Shown here piece after piece: positions 15,240 through 17,167 of a DNA stretch of 17,167 bases. Below the pieces are notes generated by a model. That model did not search any database. It was not told the origin of the DNA and saw only the letters and a list, made by a program, of their open reading frames with translations. Source of the stretch: Bacillota bacterium (lineage in GTDB: Bacteria > Bacillota > Clostridia > Saccharofermentanales > Fastidiosipilaceae); contig JAEZYR010000126.1 in assembly GCA_023442635.1 (NCBI GenBank), positions 1-17,167 of the forward strand. Reading direction: 5' to 3'. How positions within the stretch are numbered: position 1 is the stretch's first letter; every line of letters starts with the position of its first letter. Position numbers and translations under genes: made by a program.

Positions 15240-16142
15240 ATGCCCAATCCTTTTTTGCCACCCGAAGCTGAAGATCAGAACAATTCTGCAATCACACACG
15301 CTTCCTCTGAGCATGTTGGTAGCCCCGAAGCTTTGCAGGCCGCAGCAGCTGCTGAAACAGCTCAGGAGAACCCAGCTTCAGCTTCCAGCCCAGCTGCAAG
15401 TCAAAATGCTGAGCAGCCTGCTGGACAGGTTCAGGGTCAACATACAACGCCTGCCTCGAACAGCTATAGCAACGCAGGGCAACAGCCTTATCAGAACCCA
15501 ACGCCCTCTCAGAGCAGCTATGCTCATGCTAGCCAACAGCAGGGCTATCAGCAGCCTTATCAGGTGGTGTCACCTCAGCCCAAATACTTGCAGGCTGAGC
15601 AGATTGTGGTCGAGCGCCCCAACGGAGAGCGTCATATTCACGCTTTAGCCTCCAATACCCAGCGTATTCTGGCCACGGTGATTGATGCGGCCATCATCGC
15701 GATCCCTTCTTGCATCATCTTCTTCATTTTCCTTGTGAGCGTCATTGCTAAGAGCAGCAGCTATCAGTCTCATTCTTATGACTATGGCTACCGCTACCAC
15801 TCAGAATTTGGCGCAAGCACCTTCGTCGGCCTCCTAGTCCTCAATTTCTTCTTGAGCCTTGTCCTGCCTTTTATCTTCCAGTGTGTCATCCCCTACTTCC
15901 AGGAAGGACAGACCATCGGCAAGCGAATCATGCATATTCGTCCCGTCTCCACCTCGGGTCGCTATCTCAGCAAGGGTGAAATCACCATGCGTCAACTGGT
16001 GGGTCTCGTCTTGCTTTCATCATTCACGGGCGGCCTCACCAGCTTGATCTCCCTCATCATGATTTTGCTGACGGATCGCCATCAGGGCATTCACGATCGT
16101 CTAGCTAACTCAGTGGTTATCAACGACCGCCCCAATTCATGA
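15240..16142 (+). CDS. RDD-family membrane protein with a long low-complexity N-terminus
   Basis: A 300-residue protein. Residues 1-118 are of low complexity, rich in Q, S, A, P and Y (repeated QQPYQ-like, QGYQQPY and NSYSNAG pieces), with no hydrophobic segment. The C-terminal half is an RDD domain: R142 and D149 in the first membrane helix region (QRILATVIDA), helices at about 145-170, 192-216 and 252-277, GQTIGKRIMHIRPV (223-236) and LTDRHQGIHDRLANSVV (277-293). The loop after helix 1 is again Ser/Tyr-rich (SSSYQSHSYDYGYRYHS). RDD proteins are poorly understood; some act in ion transport. The N-terminus should be cytoplasmic. It has its own promoter, ribosome site and terminator, so it is a single-gene unit. 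Confidence 0.9.
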   Translation: MPNPFLPPEAEDQNNSAITHASSEHVGSPEALQAAAAAETAQENPASASSPAASQNAEQPAGQVQGQHTTPASNSYSNAGQQPYQNPTPSQSSYAHASQQQGYQQPYQVVSPQPKYLQAEQIVVERPNGERHIHALASNTQRILATVIDAAIIAIPSCIIFFIFLVSVIAKSSSYQSHSYDYGYRYHSEFGASTFVGLLVLNFFLSLVLPFIFQCVIPYFQEGQTIGKRIMHIRPVSTSGRYLSKGEITMRQLVGLVLLSSFTGGLTSLISLIMILLTDRHQGIHDRLANSVVINDRPNS

Positions 16143-16168
16143 TCTAGATTCGCCTGATTACACAAAGC

Positions 16169-16205
16169 AGAAGAGGCCAGCGCAATAGCTGGCCTCTTCT
16201 TTATT
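16169..16205 (+). terminator. Strong intrinsic terminator after the RDD gene
   Basis: A perfect 13-base stem, AGAAGAGGCCAGC (16169-16181) and GCTGGCCTCTTCT (16188-16200), with a 6-base loop followed by TTATTT. It starts 27 bases after the RDD stop. It lies between convergent genes, so the same stem could also stop the minus-strand nicotinamidase message, although the tail on that side (GCTTTG) is weaker. Confidence 0.9.
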
Positions 16206-16240
16206 TCCTACTGTCTAGACAAAGTCTTGCTTTTGCTTTC

Positions 16241-16768
16241 TCATCCTTCTGCATCCAAGTCAGGAATTTGGCAGGCCTTGAGAATGGCCAAAGCTCGTTC
16301 TTGATTTTCTGGACAGCTAGCTGCCATGCAAGACGATTTGACCTTAATAGGGATCTCTGGATAGTGGGCTTTGAGCATCAAGGCATTGGTGATCACGCAA
16401 ATGTCACTGCACAAGCCCATCAAAACGATTTCATCCACGTCTTGGTCACGAAGCCAGGGCAATATTGTAGGGGCGCCAAAACTGCTTTTCGGCAAGATCG
16501 TATAGGGCTTATCGGCCAAATCTTTCAATAGATCTGGATAAATATCAGCTCCCCAACTATCTGCCATGCAGTGAGGCTGCGGAAGGCCTTGTCCTTCGAG
16601 GGAAAGCAAATAATCTTCCCCATGTTGGTCCTGTGTTAGAAGAAAGAGACCCTCGGCTTCTTGAACAAACGCACATGTGCGCCGAGCAGCTTGGAGCGCT
16701 TCATCACTGCCCAGAGCTCCCTGGATAAAGTCATTTTGTAGATCTACGATGATATATAGGGTTCTCAT
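16241..16768 (-). CDS. pncA: Nicotinamidase-type cysteine hydrolase (isochorismatase family)
   Basis: A 175-residue enzyme of the isochorismatase-like fold. The catalytic triad is D9 (VDLQNDF), K94 (LPKSSF) and C124 (LCSDICVITNAL). A metal site typical of nicotinamidases can be read as D47 and H49 (TQDQHGEDY) and H66 (PHCMADSWGAD), so the likely reaction is nicotinamide to nicotinate plus ammonia in NAD salvage. The frame is open to 16861, but the ATG at 16768 starts directly at the fold (MRTLYIIVDLQNDF) and has GAGGAAG upstream. It lies 16 bases after the radical SAM gene on the same strand, so the two are probably one message. Other amidohydrolases of this family remain possible. Confidence 0.87.
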   Translation of the reverse strand: MRTLYIIVDLQNDFIQGALGSDEALQAARRTCAFVQEAEGLFLLTQDQHGEDYLLSLEGQGLPQPHCMADSWGADIYPDLLKDLADKPYTILPKSSFGAPTILPWLRDQDVDEIVLMGLCSDICVITNALMLKAHYPEIPIKVKSSCMAASCPENQERALAILKACQIPDLDAEG

Positions 16769-16784
16769 CCAGAACTTCCTCGCC

Positions 16785-17167
16785 CTACGGCTGATCTGGC
16801 CAGGCTGACAAGGGTCCCAAGGCCTGTGCAATTTGCTGCATACGGGGCAAAGCATAGGCAAAAAAGCGCTTGTGAGCTTGGCAGAAACGATTCAAGGTCA
16901 AGCTTCCATCTCCCTGGATCGGTTCACAGTCTCGGCGACAGCCACCCCGACAAATCCCCCAATAGTAGCAATCATGGCAGGGGGAGGCCTTTTGCTGAGA
17001 TTGCTTAACAAAGCAGGCCGCCTTTTGCGAAAGCAATGCCTCGGCCAAACCATTGCTGCCCAATGTGCCTAAGCGTTCTTCATCGAGGACATAGAAGTCG
17101 CAAGGGTAAAGCGATCCATCGGCTTCGACTACGCCATAGCAGGTACACACACCGCGCATACTGCAGG
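16785..17167 (-). CDS. Anaerobic sulfatase-maturase-like radical SAM protein, C-terminal SPASM part (runs off window)
   Basis: Only the last 126 codons are present; the open frame continues past the right edge, so the radical SAM core and its CxxxCxxC cannot be seen. What is visible is a SPASM domain of the anSME type: CSMRGVCTCYGVVEADGS, LYPCDFYVLDEERLGTLG, then CHDCYYWGICRGGCRRDC and a final FC. The spacing C-x2-C-x5-C-x3-C is the SPASM auxiliary-cluster pattern, and VVEADG-YPCDFY is strongly reminiscent of enzymes that convert Cys or Ser to formylglycine in sulfatases. No sulfatase is in the window. A nicotinamidase-like gene follows 16 bases later. The internal ATG at 17159 is not the start. 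Confidence 0.88.
   Translation of the reverse strand, partial: CSMRGVCTCYGVVEADGSLYPCDFYVLDEERLGTLGSNGLAEALLSQKAACFVKQSQQKASPCHDCYYWGICRGGCRRDCEPIQGDGSLTLNRFCQAHKRFFAYALPRMQQIAQALGPLSAWPDQP

Noticed and set aside
15196..15648. 150-codon plus-strand frame overlapping the RDD gene
   Set aside because: It is an alternate frame of the low-complexity RDD N-terminus. The ribosome site and the RDD domain support the other frame.
1..17167. Mobile element, CRISPR array, toxin-antitoxin or defence system
   Set aside because: No transposase, integrase, direct-repeat array or recognisable defence gene is seen. All long frames are accounted for by housekeeping, transport or single-gene functions.

Overview
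This is a compact, ordinary-looking bacterial chromosome segment of intermediate GC. By inference it comes from a Bacillota (Firmicutes) lineage, probably an anaerobic Clostridia-like organism. The reasons are the hisS-aspS pair, a HisRS with a Cys-containing insert of Firmicutes type, a QueT-family transporter, MEP-pathway isoprenoid genes, a heterodimeric ABC exporter and an oxygen-sensitive anaerobic sulfatase-maturase. Genus cannot be read from the sequence. Genes are densely packed and no gene-free stretch exceeds about 170 bases. I see no tRNA, rRNA, CRISPR array, insertion sequence or prophage.

Layout. From about 10.33 kb down to base 1 everything is on the minus strand. In order of transcription: queT (queuosine-precursor transporter), an RsmC-type methyltransferase, mrp (Fe-S carrier ATPase), a Cys-less thioredoxin-fold lipoprotein overlapping mrp, a divergent ispF, xth (exonuclease III), radA, ispD (overlapping radA), rsmE, an unrecognised single-pass membrane protein (overlapping rsmE), hisS, and the start of aspS, which runs off the left edge. 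The theme is housekeeping: translation (hisS, aspS, rsmE, rsmC, queT), DNA repair (radA, xth), isoprenoid precursors (ispD, ispF) and Fe-S assembly (mrp).

From 10.39 to 16.14 kb genes are on the plus strand: a type I L-asparaginase divergent from queT, two ABC exporter half-transporters sharing a 4-base stop/start overlap, and an RDD-family membrane protein with a long Q/S/A/Y-rich N-terminus. The last has its own promoter and a very strong terminator. At the right end two minus-strand genes converge on that terminator: a nicotinamidase-type hydrolase and, upstream of it, the C-terminal SPASM part of an anaerobic sulfatase-maturase-like radical SAM protein that runs off the right edge.

How the genes work together. 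The two ABC proteins almost certainly form one heterodimer with one degenerate and one canonical ATP site. ispD and ispF belong to the same pathway but are separated by radA and xth. The best items for a second look are the IspF homologue with altered active-site residues, the Cys-less thioredoxin-like lipoprotein overlapping mrp, the unknown membrane protein between rsmE and hisS, and several unusually structured short intergenic regions (ispD/rsmE, hisS leader, hisS/aspS, queT 3' region). I did not find a clearly new multi-gene system here.
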